NCBI GenBank assembly: GCA_963693085.1 | Contig: OY856410.1 | Coordinates: forward strand, 1,330,038,804 to 1,330,102,803 | Direction: 5' to 3' | Origin: Alisma plantago-aquatica | Lineage: Eukaryota; Streptophyta; Magnoliopsida; Alismatales; Alismataceae | Length of the DNA stretch: 64,000 bases | Shown here: in pieces, positions 47,529 to 60,002 of the stretch | How the letters are laid out: the number at the start of each line of letters is the position of its first letter | Numbering within the stretch: position 1 is the stretch's first letter | The notes under the pieces: model-generated | Told to the model about the DNA's origin: nothing | The model's input: only the letters and a program-made list of their open reading frames with translations | The model's database searches: none | Made by a program: the position numbers and the translations under genes

Positions 47529-48548
47529 TGTAAATGATAGAGGAAAAAGAATAGATTAGGTGTGAATTAACTCTATCAGTTAGCATTATAGAAGTAGGTA
47601 TCGACAATATGCATAAATGCTTATGATGTCGTCATGGAAAAGGAGTATATTTTCGATGTGGTTATCGAGTGATTATAGTGAAAATAGGTTAACAGTGTTA
47701 CTGAAAAGATGATCGATAAGAGGTAAATCAACTAGTAGATTACAATCATGGAAAAAGTCAATATCATCATCAATGGATTATTATCGAGGCGTAGGTCGAC
47801 AAGACCGTTAACTCATGTGACCATCTACCTAACGATAAGTTAAGATTTTAGTCGACAGGATCAAGAAGGCAAGGGTATCAAACGGTAAGTCAATAGAAGG
47901 CTTGTTGAACGGTAGTGTTTGGAGGTAAAAAGGCGAGTAAACTGGGAGGCAACACTTCACTATGATTAGATGATGGTAAAAATTCTTAACACTAGGCCAT
48001 GTATTTATAGTTGTAGGTTAAGGTTGATGAAACTAAAGTCATTTATTCATATGTGGATGGAGATGTGGATCCATATCTGGCAACTTGCTATCAGACGAAA
48101 AGGGTGTCACACAAGAGAGTTCACAGATCTCCATATGTACTTGTCAATCTTCTTTGTGAAAATTATTGATTATGATGTCAACAGATGGAAACCAAAAGAC
48201 TATCGACCATAGTGTCGACAAAAATCTTGTTGATCAGTGTGACTGTAAGGACGATGATTGTTCCCAAAGGGAATATCATCTCTAGATGGCCGACAACCTT
48301 GTCGACCTAGACAAGTCGATAGTGGTGTCGACCTACGACAATCGACAAGTTACATCAAAACTTTCTAAATGTAATATTCGATAAGTCAAATCAGAATTTA
48401 GGTTGACATGTCAAAGTAAAATGATTGTCTTCCAATCATCATTTAAAAGAAAAACAATTGTCCTGATATATACCAAACAACCCTTAAGAATTTTTTGTAC
48501 AAGTAAAAAAAAAGTATCAAAAACTAATCTAAATGATAAAAAAGATAA
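47529..48548 (-). promoter_or_regulatory. E4 pol-to-extra-ORF spacer with TATA box and GTCGACAAG array
   Basis: Non-coding spacer, minus strand. Words GTCGACAAG, GTCGACA, ATCGACAAG and AAGTCGATA recur from 48400 to 47600, densest at 48290-48360. The TATA box on the minus strand (AACTATAAATACATGG, core 48002-48009) lies about 475 nt before the extra-ORF ATG. It follows the same plan as the E2 and E5 spacers with its own word. Internal promoter function is inferred. Confidence 0.55.
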
Positions 48549-48969
48549 ATGCTTGGGTTGCCTATGTGACGTCCCCGGATTTTCTAAAACTTAATATGAT
48601 GTGAGACGTCCAGATTGAAAACCTCACCTCAGCGAGAATCCCAATTTAAACATCCCACACTAGGCTAAGAAGAAGAAACTCAAGGGAGTTAGAAGGAACA
48701 TACATCAGTAGCACATGTACATGAACAATAATAAAACCACAACACTTGTTCACCATTCAACATATAATTACAACATGAATTGTTACAACATTTGATATTA
48801 CATATTGAACAGCAAACTACCAAACATATACATGTACTACATCTAAACAACAAGATCTTAAGACAACAGGTCCACCTGTACATCAGCTCACCACACAACT
48901 CTCACTATCCTGGATCTTCAAGAGCATAACCACAACCTAAACAAAAGATTACATGCGGTACACGTCAGC

Positions 48970-48990
48970 ACAATATTTCATGAATATTGT
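48970..48990. other. Strong U5 hairpin
   Basis: ACAATATT-TCATG-AATATTGT, a perfect 8-bp stem. Copies at 54689-54709 and 60408-60428 are identical. A different hairpin lies at the comparable site in the LARD-like LTR (5029). Confidence 0.7.
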
Positions 48991-49198
48991 ACTGAGTACG
49001 CCTACGTGTCTTTTATTTACCTCTCATCATATCTTGGCAATAAGATAAAACTAATATACTTGGCAGTAACAGAAGAATATAAGAAAAGCGTTTACTTGCA
49101 CAAAGATATTCATTAACAAAAGAGAACACATATTTTAATCATATTTCCATCATATATCTCGTACATCTGCCCCTAGGGCTTTGATGCTTTTCAGGCCT

Positions 49199-49336
49199 TA
49201 TGATCTACTACCAAAGAGTTTGAGATCATATTACGTGTGATCTACTACCAAAGAGTTTGAGATCTAACACATGTGATCTACTACCAAAGAGTTTGAGATC
49301 ACTTCAATGCACTATACTACCAAAGAGTTTAGTGCT
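49199..49336. repeat. Array of four hairpins with a common loop
   Basis: Four units of about 35 bp share the core CTACCAAAGAGTTT. Flanking arms are complementary but differ: TATGATC/GATCATA, TGATC/GATCT with TGT/ACA outside, GTGATC/GATCAC, and GCACTA/TAGTGC. Copies lie at 54918-55055 and 60637-60774; one unit in the last copy has a mismatch. Confidence 0.75.
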
Positions 49337-50324
49337 ATCATATGATGGACCAGATATCTTATGTTTGATGTGTTCATAGCAGTAAGTATGGAGAATCATG
49401 CAACATATCATACAAGAACAATCATTTCAATCAATACCATATGCCAAGTATTTTACTACACATATAACACAAGCATATTGTATAATAAGCCAAGTAAGAG
49501 GTAATAGCGTACCTTGATCAAGAACAAACCTAATCATCAGATATCCCTCATGTCATCTATAACTTTATTAAACCTGATTAAGACAAGATCATACACTATC
49601 ATCAGGTTCTCATCATCTTATATATCTCATCTTAACCTTAATTATGTCCATTAGGGTTTCTCTTAGTTTATTAGGATATGTGCATTATTACTTGTATTCT
49701 AGTCTTATGATTGTCTCACTGATGTCATATTCCAGATTATGATTCATTATCCGAACATTTTCTCCCATAGTATTTTTGTGCACTTTAATTAACCCTAGGT
49801 TACACCATTAACCGAGATTAGGGTTTAAATCCATGTATTAAGATTCATCTTCATATAACATGGATTTTGTTCATCATTATGATCTCATAAATAAAACTGA
49901 GGTTCCATATACTGATATGATCTTACTCTGTGAATTTCATCATTTATTGACCTTGTATTCATTTAATACATTTTATTTAGGGTTATTAGCCCTAATTAGC
50001 CATATTAAGCAAATTATATTATTTCCTACATTAACATCATCATAACTTACATCAGGTGCACTATAAGCATTATTATAGACTTATTGGAATTTTTCCACAA
50101 TTTTAGAACATCATTTGATATTTATTATCCATTATAAGAGAATTTCACTACTAAAACGGTATCACTGATATTTAAGCTTCAAAAGCAAGATATTATGCTT
50201 CCATCTTGTTCTACGCATTTTTCTGAGAAGTTTGGTATATTATATGTATTTTTCTGAGCATCGAGCTATTTTCTATGAATTACTGAAGATCTGAGAATTT
50301 CTGAGCATTTTCTTACCTTTTGGC

Positions 50325-51400
50325 CAATGGCACATTGCCACGTGTCCTTGGGCGTGCAACTCCAGCCCTTTTGTTCCTTCTTCGCTGGGACCTGCTTGGT
50401 CCGGGTCTGGGGCAGGGTCCATGGACCTGAGGATCCGATTGCCCGATCAGGTTTCTCCTCTCTCGTTCTTGTTCTCGCGTTGGGCGCGATTATAGAGCCC
50501 GTGGGGCTCTGCTTCACGGGGCGCCGCCGCTACGCAACTCCTCCGGTGAGCAAGCGGTCCTCCTCCAGAGATCTTAGTCAGATAAAACCACCTCCCAAGC
50601 TTCTTCAACTCTCCCTCGATGCCTCCGGCCAGACGGACTTCTTCCCAGTGCTCTTCCTCATGAGCTTGAGGAAGCCACCGCCGTAGGTAGCCGCTGTGAG
50701 CGAGATCTCCGGCGAGCATTACCTCACTATCTGGACCTTCTCGTGGGCCACTAAGGTCACCATCAGCTTTGCGGACTTTGCCTAGATCTCCACAGCTGAG
50801 AAATGCCCTGGCTTTGCCACTGGAGACCTGCCTCCATGGTCTCTCCGACCATGGTTACCACTGCGGCGCCAGCAAAAGAAGGGGGAAATCATCCCCAGGC
50901 ATGGAAGAAGTTAGGAAACCTTTGCAAAAGCAGCGCGCGGCCTTCATCAACTCGAAGGCAAACTCCCTCAGAGGTGAGGAAGTCCGAAGCAGCTAATCTG
51001 ACCCCAACTTGTCTCCGGCAAGGATGGGCTTCGTCAGCCGAAGGCACAACCCAAACAGGCTCAAAAGCACCCTCAGTAGCTTCGCCTGACCTCGGTCGTC
51101 CTTCAGCCTGTACTGTCTTCCTTTGGTTTCCTCACTGCCTCCATCTCACACATCCGCTTCCCACCTGTGACTTGCTGTGGAGAGACTGCGGGAAGGGAGG
51201 GCTCGTTCTCTCTCGTTTCTTGGTCATTTGACCCGCTCAAGGTGTCAATCAGTTCGTAAATGGGAGGCGAATCCAACTCCCTGATCACTCCTCCCCATCA
51301 CCCCACGATCTCCAGGAGTGGCCTACGAGATGGGTGCGGTTTACACTGACCCACTACCTTGCTCTGGTCGCAAGGTAGGGGATGGCTTGACAACCCGTGA
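50325..51400. repeat. GC-rich LTR block (copy 1)
   Basis: CpG-rich block of about 1.1 kb in AT-rich DNA, repeated at 56044-57119 and 61763-62838. It lies downstream of the minus-strand TATA, so it would be in the transcribed leader. ORFs on both strands (for example 50803-51231 plus and 50447-50719 minus) are kept in all three copies, but the copies are too recent for this to show selection. No family recognised. It does not align by eye with the GC-rich block of the LARD LTR. Confidence 0.55.
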
Positions 51401-51563
51401 TCGAAAATCTAAGGGTCAGAATCTACGTCTAACAAGGCAGATCCATGGCTTCTCTTATGAATTCTTAGGACCATAGAATTGATGATCTAGGGCCCGATTT
51501 TGGCCACGCGGTCCAACCATATATCAAAGGGGTGCGTGACAGAGCTGATTTTCAGAACTTAGG

Positions 51564-51571
51564 CTATATAA
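51564..51571 (-). promoter_or_regulatory. TATA-like box in the tandem element LTR
   Basis: The minus strand reads GGGTTATATAGCC, about 400 bp from the U3 start. Equivalents are at 57283 and 63002. An AATAAA lies just upstream on the same strand. Confidence 0.45.
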
Positions 51572-51969
51572 CCCAAACTTTATTAATCAAAAACATCAAT
51601 GTATACATTATTTCATCATATTCAAACTTAAATAACTCCCTCTAGGAGCATCCAAATGCCACCAAAATTTAACCATAGCTTCTCTACCTCACAAGGTACA
51701 TTCTACTCCAATTTGGTGACCAAACTCATCTATTAGACTATTTAATTAAATTCTTCAAAAGTGCATAAAAAGAGAAAACTTAACCATGATATCAACATCA
51801 CCTCAACACACCTACTTTGTCAAAATCTTGGAACTCTCAATATTATTCAACCTTATGATTTCACTTATGTCATTGGACAATTAGAATTCCAAAAGTCCGC
51901 TCCATCACATCCTACACACCTTAAAAGAAATTTCGTCCTCGAAATTAAAGCAAAACCCACTTTGTCACA

Positions 51970-54283
51970 TCATATACATCTTAAAAGAACTTTCGTCCTC
52001 GAAAGTACACCATCCTCATACTTCTAGGAAAAACCTTATCTTGCCTTCATCCACATGTGGGCACCATTCTATGTGTAACATATCCACAAAGGTTACCTAG
52101 AACCATGTATCCAAGCACTATTAGGGGTTTATACAACCATCTTGGTGCACAAACACCCCATTCAAGGTTAAACTCAAGGTTTAGAAACTTAGGTTATGTC
52201 ATGACATATCTCATATATCAGGGCTACATCTTTATCTCTATTCATGCTTTATTATGGTTTCCAACATCATATTACCATGTTCTAAAGGAGTTAACCCAAG
52301 TTAACCCATACATCAAGGTATCATCAACATTTTATTTAGTTCATTATTAGAACATGTTCGTCATTAACATATGCCTTTTAGGAGGGAGTTAACTATAATT
52401 AACCTGCATTATCCGTCTAGATCATATCAAGGTGTCATAAGAATTATGTTGTGCTAATTGTCGAACTATATTTTCCATTTTGTTAAGCACTAAGATTAAC
52501 ACCTCGTGTAACTTATTTCATTCATATGATCTTATTTCATTACTCATGATAAATTACAACATTTACTAGTGATTTCATCACAAGATTAACCAACCATATC
52601 ACTTTAGCACCATTATTCATGTGTATGGTTAACTATTTATGCATTCATATTTATTAAAGCATCTAGAAATTTCCATCATGCCATATATCACATCTTGATA
52701 TTATATTGCATCCTTACAATTATTATATCATGGTTGTGCTAAACAAACTTAAATAAGTGGATCGTGAAACATATATCAAAAGTTTATCTAGTCCAACTGA
52801 GGTTCTCTTGTCCCATATCATGAGGGCAGTGTCGTGCTCAGTCTCTCTGAGCTCACTCAACTCTATGAGTATCGCACATGCATATACTTTATCTGACATC
52901 TCTTGGTCTACGGTTCTCAGATTACCTCATTGGTGCTAGTGATAGCTTCACAAGCTCTAGCCACATAAGCACAAACCAAACATGCTACAACATGTTCCTC
53001 ATAGGTCTCTACCCATGATACATCTTACCCAAAACTCTCTCTCTTATACATACACCACTAGAGTCCTACATGGGGAACCACCAACCCGAGCATGAGGCTT
53101 CACATAAACTTAACATAGCTACCTCCTCCAGGGTCTTGGGCTCTCTCTCCCTCACCCAGATGGCAGGCACTCATATTCAAAGATCACATGCTCATATAGC
53201 CACCCTCTCTCTGACTCTAGGATTTGGTCTTCCCAAGGACATCTAGGGTTCAACAAGACTATAGGAATCATGCATAAAGCGACTCATCTCAATTACTCAG
53301 GAGTAGTCTAGTTTAGGACACATCATATCACATATCTCAGAATTCTCATATCTTGGAGTTTAGGTTCTCTGACCTTCTCCTATTGGGTCTCACTCTCTCT
53401 GGAGTTAACCCTATAACTGGTCCTAACACTGGAGGTTCTCCTTTATAAAAGAGCTTGAGGCTCATGCTGACCCACAACCTAGTCTTAGCTTAAAACATCT
53501 TATCTCATAAAATAATGCATACTTGCATCATCAAAACTTATCTCAACACTTCAAATCTGAACTTAAGTCCTAAAAAACAAACGTAGATCATCATAACCAT
53601 CTTATGTCATCTATATAAGACTTGCATCATCATCAAAACTTATATCATCTATTCCATCTATTATATATGCAAAAAGGCTCTAGACATCTAATCTAGAACT
53701 ACTCTCACTTCTAGACTGATGTCATTCACTTCCACTTAGGTTGCATGGCCACCTCCTACTCGTACATGTGTGGGGACACATTTCTGTAATACATATACAT
53801 ATTAAAATATTATATAGTTTTCTCCGATAAAACAAGCGTCAGAGAAACTATCACGGTTCGATTCGGTTGGAATCCAAAACCAAATCCTAAAACGAGTGCC
53901 CCACACATAGTAGAGAGTATAGTGTCATGAAAACTAAGGAAAGGGGTGAGAACATGGTGTAGACTAGTGTAGCTACTCTAGACAATGAGCGCCATATGTC
54001 TAGGGTTTCTCTTCCCTTGATGCACGTCATTTCCAAATAGTGCAACGTCCCATACCGCTGCACCACAAGGAAAGAACGACATCTAAGGACTTGCTACTCA
54101 ACAAGCACTAGTCTAGACCTAGTTCTCGGACATCTAGGTGCTAACCTAGAGGCTAGGTCAGATCTAGTCTCTAAAAGACGACTAATCTAACCCTAAAAGA
54201 TTATTAAGTTCAAGGTTCTTTAGTTTTGAGTTGCATAATGAGCAAATGTCAGGCTTTGATATTGTTCATGCTCTGATACCACC
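51970..54283 (-). mobile_element. Tandem element core, copy 1
   Basis: 2314 bp without coding capacity. The CTTTCG-TCCT-CGAAAG hairpin is at 51990-52005, 20 nt from the LTR edge. The 1-kb half next to the primer site (53250-54283) aligns with 9150-10255 of the LARD-like element. The opposite half is AT-rich and shows nothing recognisable. Confidence 0.88.
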
Positions 54284-57200
54284 TGTGACGTCCCCGGATT
54301 TTCTAAAACTTAATCTGATGTGAGACGTCCAGATTGAAACCCTCACCTCAGCGAGAATCCCAATTTAAACATCCCACACTAGGCTAAGAAGAAGAAACTC
54401 AAGGGAGTCAGAAGGAACATACATCAGTAGCACATGTACATGAACAATAATAAAACCACAACACTTGTTCACCATTCAACATATAATTACAACATGAATT
54501 GTTACAACATTTGATATTACATATTGAACAGCAAACTACCAAACATATACATGTACTACATCTAAACAACAAGATCTTAAGACAATAGGTCCACCTGTAC
54601 ATCAGCTCACCACACAACTCTCACTATCCTGGATCTTCAAGAGCATAACCACAACCTAAACAAAAGATTACATGCGGTACACGTCAGCACAATATTTCAT
54701 GAATATTGTACTGAGTACGCCTACGTGTCTTTTATTTACCTCTCATCATATCTTGGCAATAAGATAAAACTAATATACTTGGCAGTAACAGAAGAATATA
54801 AGAAAAGCGTTTATTTGCACAAAGATATTCATTAACAAAAGAGAACACATATTTTAATCATATTTCCATCATATATCTCGTACATCTGCCCCTAGGGCTT
54901 TGATGCTTTTCAGGCCTTATGATCTACTACCAAAGAGTTTGAGATCATATTACGTGTGATCTACTACCAAAGAGTTTGAGATCTAACACATGTGATCTAC
55001 TACCAAAGAGTTTGAGATCACTTCAATGCACTATACTACCAAAGAGTTTAGTGCTATCATATGATGGACCAGATATCTTATGTTTGATGTGTTCATAGCA
55101 GTAAGTATGGAGAATCATGCAACATATCATACAAGAACAATCATTTCAATCAATACCATATGCCAAGTATTTTACTACACATATAACACAAGCATATTGT
55201 ATAATAAGCCAAGTAAGAGGTAATAGCGTACCTTGATCAAGAACAAACCTAATCATCAGATATCCCTCATGTCATCTATAACTTTATTAAACCTGATTAA
55301 GACAAGATCATACACTATCATCAGGTTCTCATCATCTTATATATCTCATCTTAACCTTAATTATGTCCATTAGGGTTTCTCTTAGTTTATTAGGATATGT
55401 GCATTATTACTTGTATTCTAGTCTTATGATTGTCTCACTGATGTCATATTCCAGATTATGATTCATTATCCGAACATTTTCTCCCATAGTATTTTTGTGC
55501 ACTTTAATTAACCCTAGGTTACACCATTAACCGAGATTAGGGTTTAAATCCATGTATTAAGATTCATCTTCATATAACATGGATTTTGTTCATCATTATG
55601 ATCTCATAAATAAAACTGAGGTTCCATATACTGATATGATCTTACTCTGTGAATTTCATCATTTATTGACCTTGTATTCATTTAATACATTTTATTTAGG
55701 GTTATTAGCCCTAATTAGCCATATTAAGCAAATTATATTATTTCCTACATTAACATCATCATAACTTACATCAGGTGCACTATAAGCATTATTATAGACT
55801 TATTGGAATTTTTCCACAATTTTAGAACATCATTTGATATTTATTATCCATTATAAGAGAATTTCACTACTAAAACGGTATCACTGATATTTAAGCTTCA
55901 AAAGCAAGATATTATGCTTCCATCTTGTTCTACGCATTTTTCTGAGAAGTTTGGTATATTATATGTATTTTTCTGAGCATCGAGCTATTTTCTATGAATT
56001 ACTGAAGATCTGAGAATTTCTGAGCATTTTCTTACCTTTTGGCCAATGGCACATTGCCACGTGTCCTTGGGCGTGCAACTCCAGCCCTTTTGTTCCTTCT
56101 TCGCTGGGACCTGCTTGGTCCGGGTCTGGGGCAGGGTCCATGGACCTGAGGATCCGATTGCCCGATCAGGTTTCTCCTCTCTCGTTCTTGTTCTCGCGTT
56201 GGGCGCGATTACAGAGCCCGTGGGGCTCTGCTTCACGGGGCGCCGCCGCTACGCAACTCCTCTGGTGAGCAAGCGGTCCTCCTCCAGAGATCTTAGTCAG
56301 ATAAAACCACCTCCCAAGCTTCTTCAACTCTCCCTCGATGTCGCCGGCCAGACGGACTTCTTCCCAGTGCTCTTCCTCATGAGCTTGAGGAAGCCACCGC
56401 CGTAGGTAGCCGCTGTGAGCGAGATCTCCGGCGAGCATTACCTCACTATCTGGACCTTCTCGTGGGCCACTAAGGTCACCATCAGCTTCGCGGACTTTGC
56501 CTAGATCTCCACAGCTGAGAAATGCCCTGGCTTTGCCACTGGAGACCTGCCTCCATGGTCTCTCCGACCATGGTTACCACTGCGGCGCCAGCAAAAGAAG
56601 GGGGAAATCATCCCCAGGCATGGAAGAAGTTAGGAAACCTTTGCAAAAGCAGCGCGCGGCCTTCATCAACTCGAAGGCAAACTCCCTCAGAGGTGAGGAA
56701 GTCCGAAGCAGCTAATCTGACCCCAACTTGTCTCCGGCAAGGATGGGCTTCGTCAGCCGAAGGCACAACCCAAACAGGCTCAAAAGCACCCTCAGTAGCT
56801 TCGCCTGACCTCGGTCGTCCTTCAGCCTGTACTGTCTTCCTTTGGTTTCCTCACTGCCTCCATCTCACACATCCGCTTCCCACCTGTGACTTGCTGTGGA
56901 GAGACTGCGGGAAGGGAGGGCTCGTTCTCTCTCGTTTCTTGGTCATTTGACCCGCTCAAGGTGTCAATCAGTTCGTAAATGGGAGGCGAATCCAACTCCC
57001 TGATCACTCCTCCCCATCACCCCACGATCTCCAGGAGTGGCCTACGAGATGGGTGCGGTTTACACTGACCCACTACCTTGCTCTGGTCGCAAGGTAGGGG
57101 ATGGCTTGACAACCCTTGATCGAAAATCTAAGGGTCAGAATCTACGTCTAACAAGGCAGATCCATGGCTTCTCTTATGAATTCTTAGGACCATAGAATTG

Positions 57201-57688
57201 ATGATCTAGGGCCCGATTTTGGCCACGCGATCCAACCATATATCAAAGGGGTGCGTGACAGAGCTGATTTTCAGAACTTAGGCTATATAACCCAAACTTT
57301 ATTAATCAAAAACATCAATGTATACATTATTTCATCATATTCAAACTAAAATAACTCCCTCTAGGAGCATCCAAATGCCACCAAAATTTAACCATAGCTT
57401 CTCTACCTCACAAGGTACATTCTACTCCAATTTGGTGACCAAACTCATCTATTAGACTATTTAATTAAATTCTTCAAAAGTGCATAAAAAGAGAAAACTT
57501 AACCATGATATCAACATCACCTCAACACACCTACTTTGTCAAAATCTTGGAACTCTCAATATTATTCAACCTTATGATTTCACTTATGTCATTGGACAAT
57601 TAGAATTCCAAAAGTCCGCTCCATCACATCCTACACACCTTAAAAGAAATTTCGTCCTCGAAATTAAAGCAAAACCCACTTTGTCACA
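54284..57688 (-). repeat. Tandem element LTR copy 2
   Basis: 3405-bp copy of 48565-51969 differing by isolated substitutions. It serves as 5' LTR for the first core (primer site 54270-54281 abuts it) and as 3' LTR for the second core. Confidence 0.92.
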
Positions 57689-60002
57689 TCATATACATCT
57701 TAAAAGAACTTTCGTCCTCGAAAGTACACCATCCTCATACTTCTAGGAAAAACCTTATCTTGCCTTCATCCACATGTGGGCACCATTCTATGTGTAACAT
57801 ATCCACAAAGGTTACCTAGAACCATGTATCCAAGCACTATTAGGGGTTTATACAACCATCTTGGTGCACAAACACCCCATTCAAGGTTAAACTCAAGGTT
57901 TAGAAACTTAGGTTATGTCATGACATATCTCATATATCAGGGCTACATCTTTATCTCTATTCATGCTTTATTATGGTTTCCAACATCATATTACCATGTT
58001 CTAAAGGAGTTAACCCAAGTTAACCCATACATCAAGGTATCATCAACATTTTATTTAGTTCATTATTAGAACATGTTCGTCATTAACATATGCCTTTTAG
58101 GAGGGAGTTAACTATAATTAACCCGCATTATCCGTCTAGATCATATCAAGGTGTCATAAGAATTATGTTGTGCTAATTGTCAAACTATATTTTCCATTTT
58201 TGTTAAGCACTAAGATTAACACCTCGTGTAACTCATTTCATTCATATGATCTTATTTCTTTACTCATGATAAATTACAACATTTACTAGTGATTTCATCA
58301 CAAGATTAACCAACCATATCACTTTAGCACCATTATTCATGTGTATGGTTAACTATTTATGCATTCATATTTATTAAAGCATCTAGAAATTTCCATCATG
58401 CCATATATCACATCTTGATATTATATTGCATCCTTACAATTATTATATCATGGTTGTGCTAAACAAACTTAAATAAGTGGATCGTGAAACATATATCAAA
58501 AGTTTATCTAGTCCAACTGAGGTTCTCTTGTCCCATATCATGAGGGCAGTGTCGTGCTCAGTCTCTCTGAGCTCACTCAGCTCTATGAGTATCACACATG
58601 CATATACTTTATCTGACATCTCTTGGTCTACGGTTCTCAGATTACCTCATTGGTGCTAGCGATAGCTTCACAAGCTCTAGCCACATAAGCACAAACCAAA
58701 CATGCTACAACATGTTCCTCATAGGTCTCTACCCATGATACATCTTACCCAAAACTCTCTCTCTTATACATACACCACTAGAGTCCTACATGGGGAACCA
58801 CCAACCCGAGCATGAGGCTTCACATAAACTTAACATAGCTACCTCCTCCAGGGTCTTGGGCTCTCTCTCCCTCACCCAGATGGCAGGCACTCATATTCAA
58901 AGATCACATGCTCATATAGCCACCCTCTCTCTGACTCTAGGATTTGGTCTTCCCAAGGACATCTAGGGTTCAACAAGACTATAGGAATCATGCATAAAGC
59001 GACTCATCTCAATTACTCAGGAGTAGTCTAGTTTAGGACACATCATATCACATATCTCAGAATTCTCATATCTTGGAGTTTAGGTTCTCTGACCTTCTCC
59101 TATTGGGTCTCACTCTCTCTGGAGTTAACCCTATAACTGGTCCTAACACTGGAGGTTCTCCTTTATAAAAGAGCTTGAGGCTCATGCTGACCCACAACCT
59201 AGTCTTAGCTTAAAACATCTTATCTCATAAAATAATGCATACTTGCATCATCAAAACTTATCTCAACACTTCAATCTGAACTTAAGTCCTAAAAAACAAA
59301 CGTAGATCATCATAACCATCTTATGTCATCTATATAAGACTTGCATCATCATCAAAACTTATATCATCTATTCCATCTATTATATATGCAAAAAGGCTCT
59401 AGACATCTAATCTAGAACTACTCTCACTTCTAGACTGATGTCATTCACTTCCACTTAGGTTGCATGGCCACCTCCTACTCGTACATGTGTGGGGACACAT
59501 TTCTGTAATACATATACATATTAAAATATTATATAGTTTTCTCCGATAAAACAAGCGTCAGAGAAACTATCACGGTTCGATTCGGTTGGAATCCAAAACC
59601 AAATCCTAAAACGAGTGCCCCACACATAGTAGAGAGTATAGTGTCATGAAAACTAAGGAAAGGGGTGAGAACATGGTGTAGACTAGTGTAGCTACTCTAG
59701 ACAATGAGCGCCATATGTCTAGGGTTTCTCTTCCCTTGATGCACGTCATTTCCAAATAGTGCAACGTCCCATACCGCTGCACCACAAGGAAAGAACGACA
59801 TCTAAGGACTTGCTACTCAACAAGCACTAGTCTAGACCTAGTTCTCGGACATCTAGGTGCTAACCTAGAGGCTAGGTCAGATCTAGTCTCTAAAAGACGA
59901 CTAATCTAACCCTAAAAGATTATTAAGTTCAAGGTTCTTTAGTTTTGAGTTGCATAATGAGCAAATGTCAGGCTTTGATATTGTTCATGCTCTGATACCA
60001 CC
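57689..60002 (-). mobile_element. Tandem element core, copy 2
   Basis: Near-identical copy of 51970-54283, with single-base indels near 58197 (extra T) and 59272 (missing A). Primer site at 59989-60000. Confidence 0.9.

Larger units (their letters stand above)
48565..51969 (-). repeat. Tandem element LTR copy 1
   Basis: From left to right: U5-like AT-rich block with a hairpin at 48970 and a four-hairpin array at 49199; a block at 49560-50340 alignable to the LARD LTR; a GC-rich block (about 50325-51400); a minus-strand TATA at 51564-51571 (TTATATAGCC); AT-rich U3. The last 60 bp duplicate the adjoining ancestral end (finding at 51901). Confidence 0.9.

Noticed and set aside
49199..49336. CRISPR-like array (repeats with spacers)
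   Set aside because: Repeats are only four, of unequal length, with self-complementary arms in place of spacers, in plant DNA with no cas-like gene.
50803..51231. 142-codon plus-strand ORF repeated at 56522 and 62241, looking like a conserved multicopy gene
   Set aside because: It lies inside the GC-rich part of an LTR, opposite to element transcription. Its composition follows GC bias and the copies are recent duplicates, so conservation is uninformative.
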